A stretch of 64,000 bases of DNA from Gadus chalcogrammus (Eukaryota; Chordata; Actinopteri; Gadiformes; Gadidae), in the NCBI RefSeq assembly GCF_026213295.1, contig NC_079419.1:18644561-18708560 (forward strand), read 5' to 3'. The notes below the pieces were generated by a model, which saw nothing but the letters and a program-made list of their open reading frames with translations, was not told where the DNA came from and ran no database searches. The position numbers and the translations under genes were made by a program. Below, one piece after another: positions 17,438 to 35,664 of this stretch; positions within the stretch are counted from its first letter, which is position 1, and every line of letters starts with the position of its first letter.

Positions 17438-20400
17438 CTATTACCTTTTGGATCAACTTACATGTGTGAAGTGAACTTCTCAGCCCTGACTCACATCAAA
17501 ACCAACCAGAGAAACAGACTGATATAGCAGACACACTCAAGGGAAAGACCGCTGACAAAGTCGCACACGCCCCCTACCTCTCATTCATGCTTGACGGTTC
17601 CACTGACAAATCCACCAAGGAGTGCGAGATTATATATGCCCGTATCGTTGAAGATGGAAAACCGTGCAATATTCTTATTAGCCATATTGAGGTTGAACAC
17701 GCCCATGCAGAAGTTAAGGAGTGTGTCTCATTTCTGTTTCATATAGCTAAATGATAATAACTATATGGAAAAATGCTCTACAGGTTAATTATAAATTCCT
17801 TTAGAATAAAATTATTTGATGCCATCATGCCCAGGTATCTTAAAAAACACACACAATAACGTGCATGTGTGTGTAGAGGGAGAGAGAGAGAGAATATAAA
17901 TATTCCATGTTATATGCTTAATTTAAGGCGTTTATGCTGCAGCCAAGAAAGCCTTGTGAGAACTGGGCGGAAAAAATTGTAGCCATGGGTGCAGACGGTG
18001 CAGCTGTCAATCTGGGACACAGAGGTGGAGTGATAGCCCTCCTTCAAGCAGAGATTGGGTCCTTCATTGTCCCATTCCACTGCATGCCACACAGGTAGGT
18101 TCCCTTTTACCATATCTGCCATACATATTCATTCTCCAAAGTGTAATTAAAATGTAAAAAATATATATCTATTTTCTGTAAAGATTGGAGCTAGGGATGT
18201 TGAGGGTGCAAAGAGAGGTCTCCATGATTGGGCAGGTGTATGACCTGTTGCACCTCATCTGGAAAACATACCACCTAACCCCTAAATCAATGAGGGAACT
18301 CAAAGCACTTGGAGCTGAACAGTCACAGTGAAGGCACCGAGTGGAGTGAAAGGGACCAGGTGGCTGCCCCATGTGTCCCGGAGTTTGAGGACCTTCCTAA
18401 AACCAGGGAAGGATGGTAATTCCTCTGGCCAGTTTACAGCCGTGTATGTGCACATGGAGCATCTGGCAGGTGCCTCGGCCAGTGCAGATAGCTGGCAGAG
18501 CAAAGAAGGTAAGTATTATCTTATCTCAGTGTTTTGTGTTGACAGTATGAATCAATTATTGAAAACATTTTAACTTTGGTGTTTTATGAGTTGAGAATCA
18601 GAACTACATATTTGCAGGTCAAAGTCAGCATGGAGGATGGGACATGTGGCATTTTGCCACTTCCTGTCAGACCTTTTCTCTTCCATCAGCAACTTCAGCC
18701 TGCAGCTTCAGAAAAACAATGTAATCCTACCTCAGGTAAAGAAGAGAGAAAAAGGAGGCCAGGGGATTACTTTTATATTCCCCTTAACATGTTGCTTATA
18801 TTAAGAATAAAACTGTCTTCCCAGGCTGTTAGTGGCATCGAATCTCTCTTGGCTACCATAGAAGCTATGGCAGCTAGCCCCAAACCTGATGGTAAGCTGT
18901 CTGAGTTCCTTGCAGCCATGAAGAAGCAGCGCCAACAGAGAGGAGGAGAACCTGGGGCTGGGACGTTCAAGTATCAGGTACACAATATACTCTATATAAA
19001 ATCTAATGTATATTTCATGTTAATAAGATATACATAGCATTTTAATTTTGCATGCTTCACAGGATGTCACGCTTTCTAAAGGTGAAGCTGCAGAGCTGGC
19101 AGAAGGTCAACCAATCAGCCAGTGTGCTCCCAGACTGCAAAGAGCCATTGTGCTGACCTGTGAGTCCACAGTGAAACACCTGAAGAATAGATTTAGCAGC
19201 CTACTTGGTGAGTTGTTGTATTTTAGCATTATATCATAGGCACAATGACATGTTTAGAGCACTGTTGAGAGGCCTAACCTTTTTCTGTCTGTCTTTTTCT
19301 GATAGAAGAGAACACAAAGGATGCACCAACAGCCAAGGCAGTGAAGTGTTTCAATGTCTTCAGCCATGACTTTTGGGCAGATAATAGGCTGGAGCTCCTG
19401 AACCATGGTGTGGAAGAGGTGAACTTTCTCCTACGACACTTCTCCACTGTCCTGGACAGGTGAGTTTTTCGTGTGCTATCATATTTATGTTGACATAATA
19501 AATTGAATCATGTTGATACAGACCTCCTTGTTCCTGCCATTCTTCCATCTCATGCCAGGAATGGCTGCAGCAAAGAAAAGGCCAAAGAGGAGTTCCAACT
19601 GATGAAAATGACGATAAACACGTCATTCAAGGACAAAAGCTATCTTGGACTGTGGCAAGTCATGACGACAAAAGAGCCCTACTGCTCAGACTTTGCGGTA
19701 GGCTCTGTTATCTGTAGTATCAAAAATTACATGATCATTGTCACTGTTGACTTGGTGATTTGGAAAGTTGGTTTGATCACCACACTTCGTCTTTTGCAGA
19801 ATATCCTACACCTGGTCAAAATCATGCTGGTGCTCCCAATCTCTTCAGCAGTCTGTGAAAAGAGGCTTCTCGTCAGTAAACAGAATCAAGTCAGATGTTA
19901 GATCAAGCCTGCATACTGAAACTGTTGAGGACCTAATCCGTATTAGTGTTGAGGGGCCACAACTGGAGGACTATGATGCCAGGCAGGATGTTAAGCAGTT
20001 CTCCCAGGGTAAGAGGAGCAGGAGGCCTAACTATATGAGCTGGTCCCTAGAATGAGATGAATTGCATGGAAGAAATTAATGCTACTTAGTTCAAGTTCAG
20101 TTTGAATTAATGAGCTTTAAGTTTATAAGTTATTTATTACGTTGTTTTTAAGTTACCAGTAAGTTCGATGTTCAGAATGTTATGTTCAATATACGTTTAA
20201 TAACGTGGAACAGTATTTTTGTACTGCGGCTCATGCAGAGAAACTTGAATTCAGATTAAAATATTTTGCAAATATCAAGTTTGGGTCATTGTCAATCTTT
20301 AACTTTCATCAACATAACATATTAATAACACGCTATACAAAGAAAAATATGGTGCTACCTAATTTGTTTTGGTGCTACTAAATGAAAAGCTAGGTGGCAC

Positions 20401-20723
20401 CAGTGTTACCTGTGAAAAAGTTAGTCTGGAGCCCTGCACCAGCACCAACAGCAGTTCCAGCACCAGCAACAGAAGACCCATCACCAGCTCCAGGTCCATC
20501 ATCAGCATCAGCAACAGAGGCCCTGGGCCACTCTGTAAGAATCTGTTTGACTTTATTTGTATAGGTTAAGTTACATTTGCAGTAGTTTCAGTCGCACTGT
20601 TTTTCTAAATGCATCAGCCGTTCACTCGGTTAATCTAAATGCACATATATATCATTGAGGTAAGACGCTAGTCTGCTGTATGTTGAAGTAGATTTGTGGT
20701 AATGTTATCTACTTGCATTAAAG

Positions 20724-20962
20724 GTCATTCCAAAAGGACTTGTGGAGCGCTGCTCCTTCCAAAGCCCCCAGAAGTTCATAAATGATCTCCTACATGGGAT
20801 GTATACCAGGGAATATATGGCAGGCCAGTCATCCAGCAGCTGCACAGAAGGAAAACCTGGCCTAGCCAAACAGGACCTTGTAGAAATAACAAGTAGGTAT
20901 ATAGAAATGAGAAAAGATGTTGGTTGAGTGATACCCTCATTCTCATGCTCATCTTTCGTGTA

Positions 20963-20995
<33 letters not shown>

Positions 20996-21103
20996 ATTCC
21001 CACAGATGCTGCAAAGTTGAAGTTCACCTACGTAACTGATACGAACATAAAAGCATTTATACGACAAAAGCTGAACAATGCTGCCAAATTTCAGGAACAA
21101 TAA
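20724..21103 (+). pseudogene. BEN-domain-like exon pair
   Basis: Two short exons, 20724-20892 and 21006-21103 (TAA), joined by a GT-AG intron that contains a (GT)n tract. The predicted peptide (VIPKGLVERCSFQSPQKFIN ... IKAFIRQKLNNAAKFQEQ) resembles a BEN domain of the kind seen in fish transposon-associated proteins. Assignment is by eye and moderate. No start exon was identified. The preceding 20437-20530 has CAG/CAC-rich sequence (SSTSNRR-like) that could be part of it. Confidence 0.45.
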
Positions 21104-21169
21104 ATTATCAACTGTTTAAAGAAAGTTAAACTTTTGTACTATTTTTTTTTGTATTTTAGCAGTCTAGAA

Positions 21170-21915
21170 GAAAACACTGTGTTAATGGTGGTTGTAAGCC
21201 TAATTTATGTGCAGTGAATTATTGTTACAGCACTATGGTTAAAAATGGCAACAACAAAATGTGATACAGTTGAAAATATCCATTAGGTATAGTACAATGA
21301 CATAGTTAAAAGAACAACAAAATACTGCGTAATGCAGTTATTGTAATGCAGTATATATAGTACTATGGTATCGTAATTGTAGTATTCTATAGCAAAATAA
21401 AAGTTTAATAAATGTTCTGTAATTTACTTCAGTAGATTGTAGTTTATGTAGTAAACTGTAGTAGTATATAATGTATTATACATTAAAAAACTGCAGTTTT
21501 CTGTAGTATACTATAGTTTACTGTAGTAATATATATGTGGTATACTGTAGTAATAAAACTGCAGTTTTATGTAGTTTACTGAAGTAAAACTACTATAGTA
21601 AGGTTCAAAAACACTACAATATTTACTATAGTATATGTACTGTAGTTTATTTACTATAGTAAACTATAGAATTTTCTGTAGTATACTATAGTTTACTGTA
21701 GTAAAACTACTATAGTAAGGTTCAAAAACACTACAATATTTACTATAGTATATGTACTGTAGTTTATTTACTATAGTAAACTATAGAATTTTCTGTAGTA
21801 TACTATAGTTTACTGTAGTAAAACTACTATAGTAAGGTTCACAAACCCTACAATATTTACTATGGTATATATAGGGTATACTATAGTTTATTTACTATAG
21901 TAAACTATATAATTT
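21170..21915. repeat. AT-rich tandem repeat, 117-bp period, made of TACTATAGT palindromes
   Basis: Shared landmarks recur at 21601, 21718 and 21835 (AGGTTC phrases), giving a 117-bp period for nearly three units. The units consist of TACTATAGTAAACTATAG-type self-complementary words, so single strands would fold extensively. No gene in this stretch. Confidence 0.85.
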
Positions 21916-22294
21916 TTTCATGTGGGGTGGGGGGGCAGTCGCCCCCCCTGAGTCCGCCACACACACACAGTCCCCCTAAACATTGTTCCTTATAAACATT
22001 ACTTAAAAGACAACACAAAACAACCCAGAACAAGCGGCTATAAACAACTACAGCCACATCTGTTCAGGTGTGCCCTGCTGTCCCTGGTGCTGGTTCTCAG
22101 TGTTAACTACTTCATTTGATTGACCAATGCAACTTATTCCAGGCACTCAATCAAGGCTAAATTGGAAATATAATAACACAACAAATAATAAAGGACTGCT
22201 CAGGGAACAGTAATGCCGCACCGGGAGGTGTGTATTTTACTCACCCTATTTGTATAGGAAGGCCATTCTCCTGTCTTTCATGGTGGCGAAGTGG

Positions 22295-22564
22295 TCAATA
22301 AGTAACCCAGGGAATGTTCAGGGAGCATGAATCTTTGTCAAAATGAAGACATGGCCAGCAAAATAGTGGCTGAAGTTTAGCGCTACCAGCTAGCCACTCG
22401 GTGCGGACATAGTTCTCCTCATTGAAAGTGCGATAACCACTCTTCTTTCTCTCCACACGCAGCTGAAGCTTAGGCATTGGCCTGCCGCCAGATTTATTCT
22501 TTAGTTGCTGCCCATGTGGCAGTATGGTACAATTTACTAAATACTCTAAATCTCGACCCTCCAT
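22295..22564 (-). pseudogene. TTF-type zinc-finger remnant of a hAT transposase
   Basis: The minus-strand frame of 89 residues carries YVRTEWLAGSAKLQPLFCWP, the usual TTF-type zinc-finger signature of ZMYM1/ZNF862-type hAT proteins. It is a fragment without the catalytic core; nothing recognisable follows it. Confidence 0.55.
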
Positions 22565-22834
22565 AACTCCACTTGCTTATACGATAATATGATAAAAAAA
22601 AATGCAAACGTGCTAATCTCCCGCTATTTGTTTACCTTGACGTTGATGCTTTCATTTGATTGGTGTGAAGGCTTCCCTTGGCACACTGCTGACTAATCAC
22701 AGGAGGCTCAGTGTCATGACGGTTGCCTCACCTGATTGGTTAATCCCTTTTTCTCACCAAGGGATGCCATCCCATGGGACATACAGTGTGCAATGTCGTG
22801 TTTTACCTAATGGTGGATTTAATGATTAGTTTCA

Positions 22835-23160
22835 GTGACCCAGTTCACGTGATTCAGTTCGCCACGAGGAGTCGTTCGCGAATCGTTTGTTTGTTCATTC
22901 GTTTAGTCGAGTTTCCGGTAGCACTAACTCCACTGAGTCTGCATCATGGAATGCACGCCATTGCACGTTTCTCATCTGAGTCAGTCAGACTCAGTGGAGT
23001 TAGTGCTACCGGAAATTCATTCGTTCGTTCAGTCGAGTTTCCGGGGAATCGAATGGTGAACGAGACGACCGAACGAACGAGAGAGACGAACCGGTTTGGT
23101 TCGTTCGTTCTAAAGACTTGTTCATTCGAACCGGTTCGCAAACGAACGAGCCAACACTAC
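22835..23160. repeat. GTTCGTTCG-rich repeat with a perfect 30-bp inverted repeat
   Basis: The sequence is dense in CGTTCGTTC and GAACGAAC words. Arms 22912-22941 and 22986-23015 are exact reverse complements (begin TTTCCGGTAGCACTAACTCC) with a 44-base spacer. Probably a foldback-type mobile element; no coding capacity. Confidence 0.7.
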
Positions 23161-23354
23161 CTCGTATTCAGTATTTAACATTTAGAGGGACGTGTTTTGA
23201 AATGCTCAATGAGACGAGAAAATGTGTAAGAAATGACAGCAACACGGCACCATAGAATAACCGAAACTGTTAATATAAATGTTTTTATTGGATGTCTAAA
23301 AAACAGGGAAGCCTGGCTTCCCTTGGCCTCCGGGAGAAAACGCTACAATTATAA

Positions 23355-23450
23355 TTTCTATAATTGTAGGTTGTAGGCTGGTGATCATGTATTAGCCCTA
23401 CAATGTAGGGCTAATACATGATCACCAAGTACAACCTACAATTATAGAAA
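23355..23450. repeat. Near-perfect 96-bp palindrome
   Basis: The left arm starts TTTCTATAATTGTAGG and the right arm ends CCTACAATTATAGAAA. The centre is TTAGCCCTACAATGTAGGGC. Only a few mismatches occur near the middle of each arm. It could be a small foldback element or a hairpin RNA; no support for transcription. Flanking 23450-24227 shows no gene. Confidence 0.8.
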
Positions 23451-24227
23451 GTATGTCAAAAGTAGGCCTAGATGATTCATTTGAAGGATGTGGTGTTTGA
23501 ATATGTAATTTTGTCCTTGACCCTGATTCAATGAGCATCTGTTATCAGGCCGTAAACCAACAGACCTAGCCAACAATAGGCCATTGGACATAAGCATCTG
23601 TCTGTGACTTAAATCACCCAAAAAAATAATAAATTGCATAACTGAATATTGTGTTGTTCTTAGCATGAAAAATGAATACAGAGCCGAAAGGAAAAAGCTA
23701 ACCGGCCATGTTTCAAACTTTTGAGCACTAAAGTAAACCCAGCTTTGGCCTGTGAGTGGCACTAAAGATTTCAAATCGGGCCCCCAAATTGATATGAGGG
23801 TGTCTTTCTTGCGGGTTTGAAATGTTTGGTTTCAGGCCCTATGCTGCCACCTGCTGCCAAACCATAACCTTGTAATGCGTAGTAGCGTAGTAGTTTAGGC
23901 GATCAGATATTTTATGATGATTGAATGTGGAAAAGTTGAATATTATACTTTGCAATGTTCATATGCACATGCATATGAACGCATGCATTCATATGTGTGA
24001 TTCCCTGATGTCCAACTCAGGTTGGTTTAATCCTCACACGGTCACATCACACCTGGTGCAATTTTCAGTATCAGTAGCATGCATACGCAATAATGCAAGT
24101 GTTTTGTGATATTTTTGTTTCAAAGATCTGGGGTATCCTGTAGGCTGGTTTTCTATTAAAACACACACAAATTACTGTGAGGTCACAATGCGCTCAATGA
24201 TAGGTTCGGGAAGCTGGACTCGTCATA

Positions 24228-24296
24228 ATGCCTCGTGTCAATCAAGTACCTGCTCAAGTTCTAAAGTTTTCATTCGCCCTTCGACGCCAAGTAGAG
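24228..24296 (+). CDS. Possible first coding exon of TOGARAM2 copy B
   Basis: ATG at 24228 opens 23 codons (MPRVNQVPAQVLKFSFALRR, then QVE) ending at a strong donor (GAG/GTAAGT). The next good acceptor is at 25229. Joined in phase 0, the frame continues as RLIERLSNSDDGQEDILFF but hits TGA at 25374-25376, just where the GC-rich coding repeat begins. The repeat is open in a different frame. The exon may belong to an ancestral start now disconnected, or to no gene. Confidence 0.35.
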
Positions 24297-25229
24297 GTAA
24301 GTCATGAACTATAGCTCTAAGTAATAAGTAGTCCCATTTTATGTCAATGCTATTATAAATCCGTCCCTGGCACATTATTACATATCAATTATATATTTAT
24401 CGAAGGGTAAAAGATAAATCTAGCCTACCACATATTGCTCGATTGAAATAAGGTTAACCGTGCTCGGGGCTTCGTGGACCTCGGGCCCGCCACGGCGTCT
24501 CTCACCTCACTAGTCTCCAAACACCAAAGGGCCCTTGCCCCCTCTTCGAAAAGTTCAATGTCATTTTAGAAAGTCATCTAACTGATCGATAACGCTAACA
24601 ATTATGTATGTTATTGTAAATGGTTTTTCACGGGGAGAACACCGATCGATTTATCGTCGTAACCTTCTGTCACCATAACCGTAAAGTCGAAAACCATAAC
24701 CGTAATACCGCATGAATATAGGCCTACAGATCGGTACATTTGTTGAACGTTCTTGCTGCATGTATTCACGCCATCGCACTTAATGAGGGTCATATCTGAA
24801 GCAATGCTGCTGCTGGAGGTGTTTTAACGACTGCATTAGCTCACTCTCTTGCTGGTGGCTACTGACGTTTATGTATAAATTATGTTAGTACACGGTTCGG
24901 TATGCGCTGTACACAATCGTGGTTGGTTCAACTTTTCAGCGTTGAACCGTGATTTTTACCGAATTATTCAGTGTCTTTATCGACTTCCAATGCAAGTAAT
25001 GTTGTTGTAAATGTAAACTTAATGAGACACCGTGATAGGAGCGTACAACTCATGCCGTTTTATTCTCTTTTCACAAATTTTTCTCAATACGTCGTCACTC
25101 ACACACTTAATTTCTTGTACCAGAATTCAAAATTGCATGCGTATGCTTCAGACCCAAGCAGTGGTCCAATCTATGTATGTGGAAAAGACTCCATTAATTA
25201 AATAATAAATTGAATATGTTTCATTACAG

Positions 25230-31883
<6,654 letters not shown>

Positions 31884-31969
31884 ATAAAAAATGACCTAAG
31901 GACGGGAACGAGAAGACTCACTGCTCTCTTTGCACTTTTACAGGTAGACTTGTGTTGCACTTTAACAGG

Positions 31970-32225
31970 TACAATTTTACAATTACAATTAGGCATTAGC
32001 AGACGCTTTATCCAAAGCGACTTACATCGGATTAATACACACATTGACACACCGACGGCAGAGTCAACCATGCAAGGTGACCGCCAGCTTGTCGGGAGCA
32101 GTTAGGGTTGAGTGTCTTGCTCCGGGACACGTCAACACTCAGCTAGGAGGAGCTGGGGATCGAACTAGCAACCTATTACGATACAACTGTTCTACCTCCT
32201 GAGCTAAGCCGATCCGAACAGGTAG
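31970..32225 (-). mobile_element. tRNA-derived fish SINE, copy B
   Basis: Same element and position as 8110-8345 in copy A. It keeps a little more of the tail (GCATTAGCAGACGCTTTATC). Confidence 0.7.
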
Positions 32226-32550
32226 CCTCTGTAATCAAAGCCTGGGGCCTCATTCATCAACCGTACTTACACACAGATTTGTGCGTAAGGAGGGCGTAAG
32301 ATCATTGCCACACAAAGTATGGAATTTACCAAAATGTACGAACAGAATCTAGTGGTAGAATAGCGATGTTACAAGTGCAAAGCAAAGCGTCAACGTCTGC
32401 ATTAAGCAATCGACATCCACATATGTCCCATGTTTACTTTAATTAGAAAACATTAAATTACTCCTTTGTCTAATTTTAAATGGACAAATTACCTAATTGG
32501 TGTCAAACCTTATAAAAGACAGCTGTGAGAAATGTTTGAAATCTAGTGCA

Positions 32551-33660
32551 ATGGCTTATCTTGCGTTATTGGAAGACTTGGCAACCATGCGCTCCGCAGG
32601 GAGCGCGTCTTCAAAGATTGTACTGATCTGCTTGGAGAGAGCACAGAGTGGCTTCTTAGTAGGTACCACTTCCCAAAGAATGTACTGCTGGATTTGTGTC
32701 GTGATTTAGGGCCAATGTTGGCTCGAGACACGAGACTCACAAACGCAATCCCTGTGCATATCCAACTCCTTTCCACCCTGGGATTTTTAGCTACCGGCAC
32801 ATTTCAGGGTGAGGTTGGAGACATATCCGGCACTTCTCAGCCATCGATGAGTAGGACCATGCCGGCGGTGTTGGACGCAATTATTTCCCTGGCCCCAAAC
32901 TACATCCAGTTCCCTTACAGAGATCCCCAACAAGCCGAAATCAAACGGGGCTTTCACGCCATCGCCGGATTCCCAAACATAATTGGAGCCATAGATTGCA
33001 CCCACATAGCCACAAAAGCACCGTCAACTAACGAATTTAACTATGTTAACAGAAAGGGGTTTCATTCTGTCAACGTGCAAATCGTTTGTGATGCAAATCT
33101 ATCCTTGTTAAACGTTGTTGCGTGGTGGCCTGGAGGAACACACGACTCATTCATCATGCAGAACAGCTCTGTTGGTGTGAGTCTCCAAGAAGGCGCTGTG
33201 GAAGATGGCTGGCTCATTGGTGAGTATTAGGCTACAACATGTTTAAAATACTATTGCTGGGTTGTGTACAGTTGTTTAAAAATGTATCATCATTAGGTGA
33301 TCAAGGTTACCCGCTGAAGCCATGGCTAATGACCCCCTTAACCAACCCGAGGACCCAGCAGGAAGTATAACCGGCGTATAACCGGGCCCATGCGCGCACG
33401 AGGGGCACCGTTGAGCGCGAAATAGGCCTGCTGAAAGGGCGATGGCTGTGCCTTTCCAGCAAGGGGGGGGACACTGCAGTATCGGCCTGAAAAGGTGTGA
33501 AGGATCATCATAGCTTGCTGTGTGCTACACAATTTAGCCATCAGACAGGGGGTCCCTCTGCAGGAACTCCCCAGACCAGACGGTCCTATGCCTGACGCAG
33601 TGCCCCTACCACCTCCTAATGCCACTGGCCTTCAGACGAGACAGGATCATACAGAGATTT
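32551..33660 (+). pseudogene. HARBI1-like transposase, broken, copy B
   Basis: Exon 1 is 32551-33219 and exon 2 starts at 33297. It has the same frame change after LEDLATMR and the same TAA after QQEV as copy A. Unlike copy A, sequence continues past RGTVER through GLLKGRWLC to further stops (TGA near 33490). Residues GAIDCTH and GGTHDSF are kept. Confidence 0.85.
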
Positions 33661-33819
33661 TAGGTAAATCTAGCACAGAAACATAACATTTTTCATTTTG
33701 TGTTTTGCAGCATTGGAGGTGGAAAAAAAGCGCAATTGGTCAACGGTTTATGGTGTATTTGACATTTTATTTGCGCAAGGGGCAATCTGTTCAAGAGACT
33801 AATTGATTTGAATTAATAC

Positions 33820-34400
33820 ATTGGTCATGTTGGTCAGTTGCTCCTTCAGGTCATTAATGGATTATGTCATTTCCTCTTGGTTTTGCAGCACCGCCTCCAC
33901 CAGCACTCTTGGCGCACAGTGCACGGGAGGGACAATGGACGGCCCCGGTTCCTCCGACTCCTCCAGCAACAGCACCATGGGACCCACTGTGAAAGAAACT
34001 AATTCACAATAATTTCACATGAGTTTAGTATCGAAGGTTTTTTTCTTCTAAATGTCAAAATTTCAATAAAATGTTTGCAAACACAGTTTGTTTCTTGTAC
34101 CTTCAATTTGAATGTTAGGCAGCCCAGCGTCGGTGTCACCGTCCTGCCGGACAGAGCTGCGTCGCCAATGATGCTGGCAATTGGGTTGTCCACAGGGCTC
34201 CAGAGTGCGACCTACCTAATTTCTTAAGGTACGAGTTCAAATTGAATGAGGTCGCTCCGGTGCTACTTGCAGGAGGTGCTACCACAAATCTCTCCCGCGG
34301 TTGTGGTTGATAATAAAATCGTACTTTCTGGCTCATTCCTGCGAGTCCACTACTCTCTCTCGCTCCCAGCTGTCTCTGCCTGCCTGTTTGTCTGCACCTT
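33820..34400 (-). pseudogene. Harbinger Myb/SANT-like partner protein, remnant
   Basis: In pieces on the minus strand: SQKVRFYYQPQPRERFVVAP near 34390-34300, NPIASIIGDAALSGRT near 34185-34135, and a C-terminal coiled-coil-like stretch (VLVEAVLQNQEEMT, stop, SINDLKEQLTNMT) at 33920-33830. This protein partners the transposase in the family. It is frameshifted and has stops; only part survives in copy A. Confidence 0.6.
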
Positions 34401-34423
34401 TTACAGTCTATGGTCCGCACACT

Positions 34424-35660
34424 ACACGTGCACGGGACTCTCTAAATCGACGCCACTTCGACCTGGGCGGGACTTTACGTCCTACGTCACTTGCTATGGG
34501 TGTGCGCGTAGCCGTCACTCGCGATGGGTGTGCATGTGAGAAAGGTTTTGGCTTTTAGTGTCTGGGTTGGTAATAATGGTTCTGATGATTTTTCTGATGG
34601 AAAAGTGGTCTTTTATTTCCATAATCTTTGTTCAGTGAACGCATAAACCCGTTTGTTAGTTAGCAGTTAAACAAAATGCGATCTCTTCGTTTACAGTTAC
34701 CAACGACCAACTGATGATTGGGGGTTCGATTCCCTAGTGATGCAAGGTTTTTTCTTTCATTTTGGACTGCACACACATCGCGAGTGACGGATAGTCGCAC
34801 AATGTACACACATCACTGTCTTTACAATATCTAGGCAACCGAAGTTTAAAGATTGTCAAGTGGTTAACTCTTGAATCGCATGTACTAAGACCTGATGGGT
34901 TAGTGGTCAGAGAACAACTCATTAACGCAGGGATAAGGGGTTTGATTCCTTAATGAAGCCAGCTTTTTTCTTTCATATTGGACTGGATGTTTGTATGCCA
35001 TTTTGCGTAACTTGTAGTTTATGATGAAGAAATGTTACTGGTGTTAAGGTTAGGGTAACGGTAATAAGACACAAAGTGTTTTTGCAACACAATATTTCTT
35101 ACAATAACAAAGTCCAAAGTTTTGATGACTCCAGTAGGAAACTTAAGATACCTAGAGAAATGCGTGAGTGCTCACAAAACATCAACAAGTCAGCAGTGTG
35201 GTAGAGTGTGATAATTTCTGATATACAGTACAAAAGCTGAAACTATTAGCCAGGAGTGGGAAAGATGCAGACGCAGACGTGGGAAGCAATAAGACGCACC
35301 AACACACAGTTGTCTGTTGCAAAATGGTTCAGAGTTTAATATAAATAGTTAGGGTTAGCTGGTATGGCGTTATCTGGTATAGCTATAGTCTAATGTTAGC
35401 TTAGTTTGTGTTGTTTCGTCATGTTAATCGCTAGTAATAGTAACTCATTTGTAGAAATATAGCCTATCATCACAGACTGTAGGAATGTCACCCACCCTCC
35501 ATCGCGTACGACACTGACGCTCGTAATCCTGTAGTGCAAGGGACTTCGTGCACAGATCCCTGAGACAAACGGCTACGCCCACACATGCAAACCCATAGCG
35601 AGTGACGTAGGACGTAAAGTCCCGCCCAGGTCGAAGTGGCGTCGATTTAGAGAGTCCCAT
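34424..35660. mobile_element. Element with about 90-bp inverted ends and tRNA-like boxes, copy B
   Basis: The left end (about 34424-34518; phrase CGCCACTTCGACCTGGGCGG) and right end (about 35567-35660) are reverse complements with only scattered differences. Between them, 1 kb without a reading frame holds a tRNA-like A box (34896-34906) and B box (34939-34949). No transposase. A foldback-type non-autonomous DNA element is the likeliest reading. Confidence 0.6.
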
Positions 35661-35664
35661 TGCT

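Larger units (their letters stand above)
12693..17521 (+). mobile_element. ZBED5-like hAT element inserted into the outer hAT gene
   Basis: The left end CAGTGATTTACAACCGGGGG is typical of fish ZBED5-type hAT elements. It is flanked by TTATAGCA (12685-12692) and ATATAGCA (17522-17529), an 8-bp duplication with one mismatch. The host frame VIA is interrupted and picked up again at the right flank (DIADTL). The right terminal repeat is missing apart from ACTG, so the 3' end has been deleted. The element contains two younger nested hAT elements. Confidence 0.75.
12063..20055 (+). pseudogene. Outer hAT transposase gene (TTF-type zinc finger, ZNF862-like), split by insertions
   Basis: The 5' part, 12063-12692, starts MKRTIVDYFKKKNVP and contains a TTF-type zinc finger (QEQWLVQFPWLRYE, then CxxC), with a frame change near 12375. 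It stops at a hAT insertion and resumes at 17522 (DIADTLKGKTADKVAHAPYL). Later exons, with short GT-AG introns, lie near 17522-17712, 17928-18094, 18183-18508, 18617-18735, 18822-18976, 19062-19208, 19304-19460, 19550-19697 and 19801-20055. The C-terminal hAT dimerisation region is SVNRIKSDVRSSLHTETVED. Frameshifts and stops (for example TGA near 17957 and TGA near 18329) show it is dead. A likely hAT terminal sequence AGTCTGGAGCCCTG ends at 20437; its left partner was not found. Confidence 0.75.
32244..34420. mobile_element. PIF/Harbinger element, copy B (more complete)
   Basis: Left end GGGGCCTCATTCATCAACC at 32244. It carries the plus-strand transposase remnant (32551-33660) and the minus-strand partner remnant (34400-33820), the convergent two-gene layout of this superfamily. 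The right terminal repeat is not visible; the inverted-end element starts immediately afterwards and may have removed it. Confidence 0.7.
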
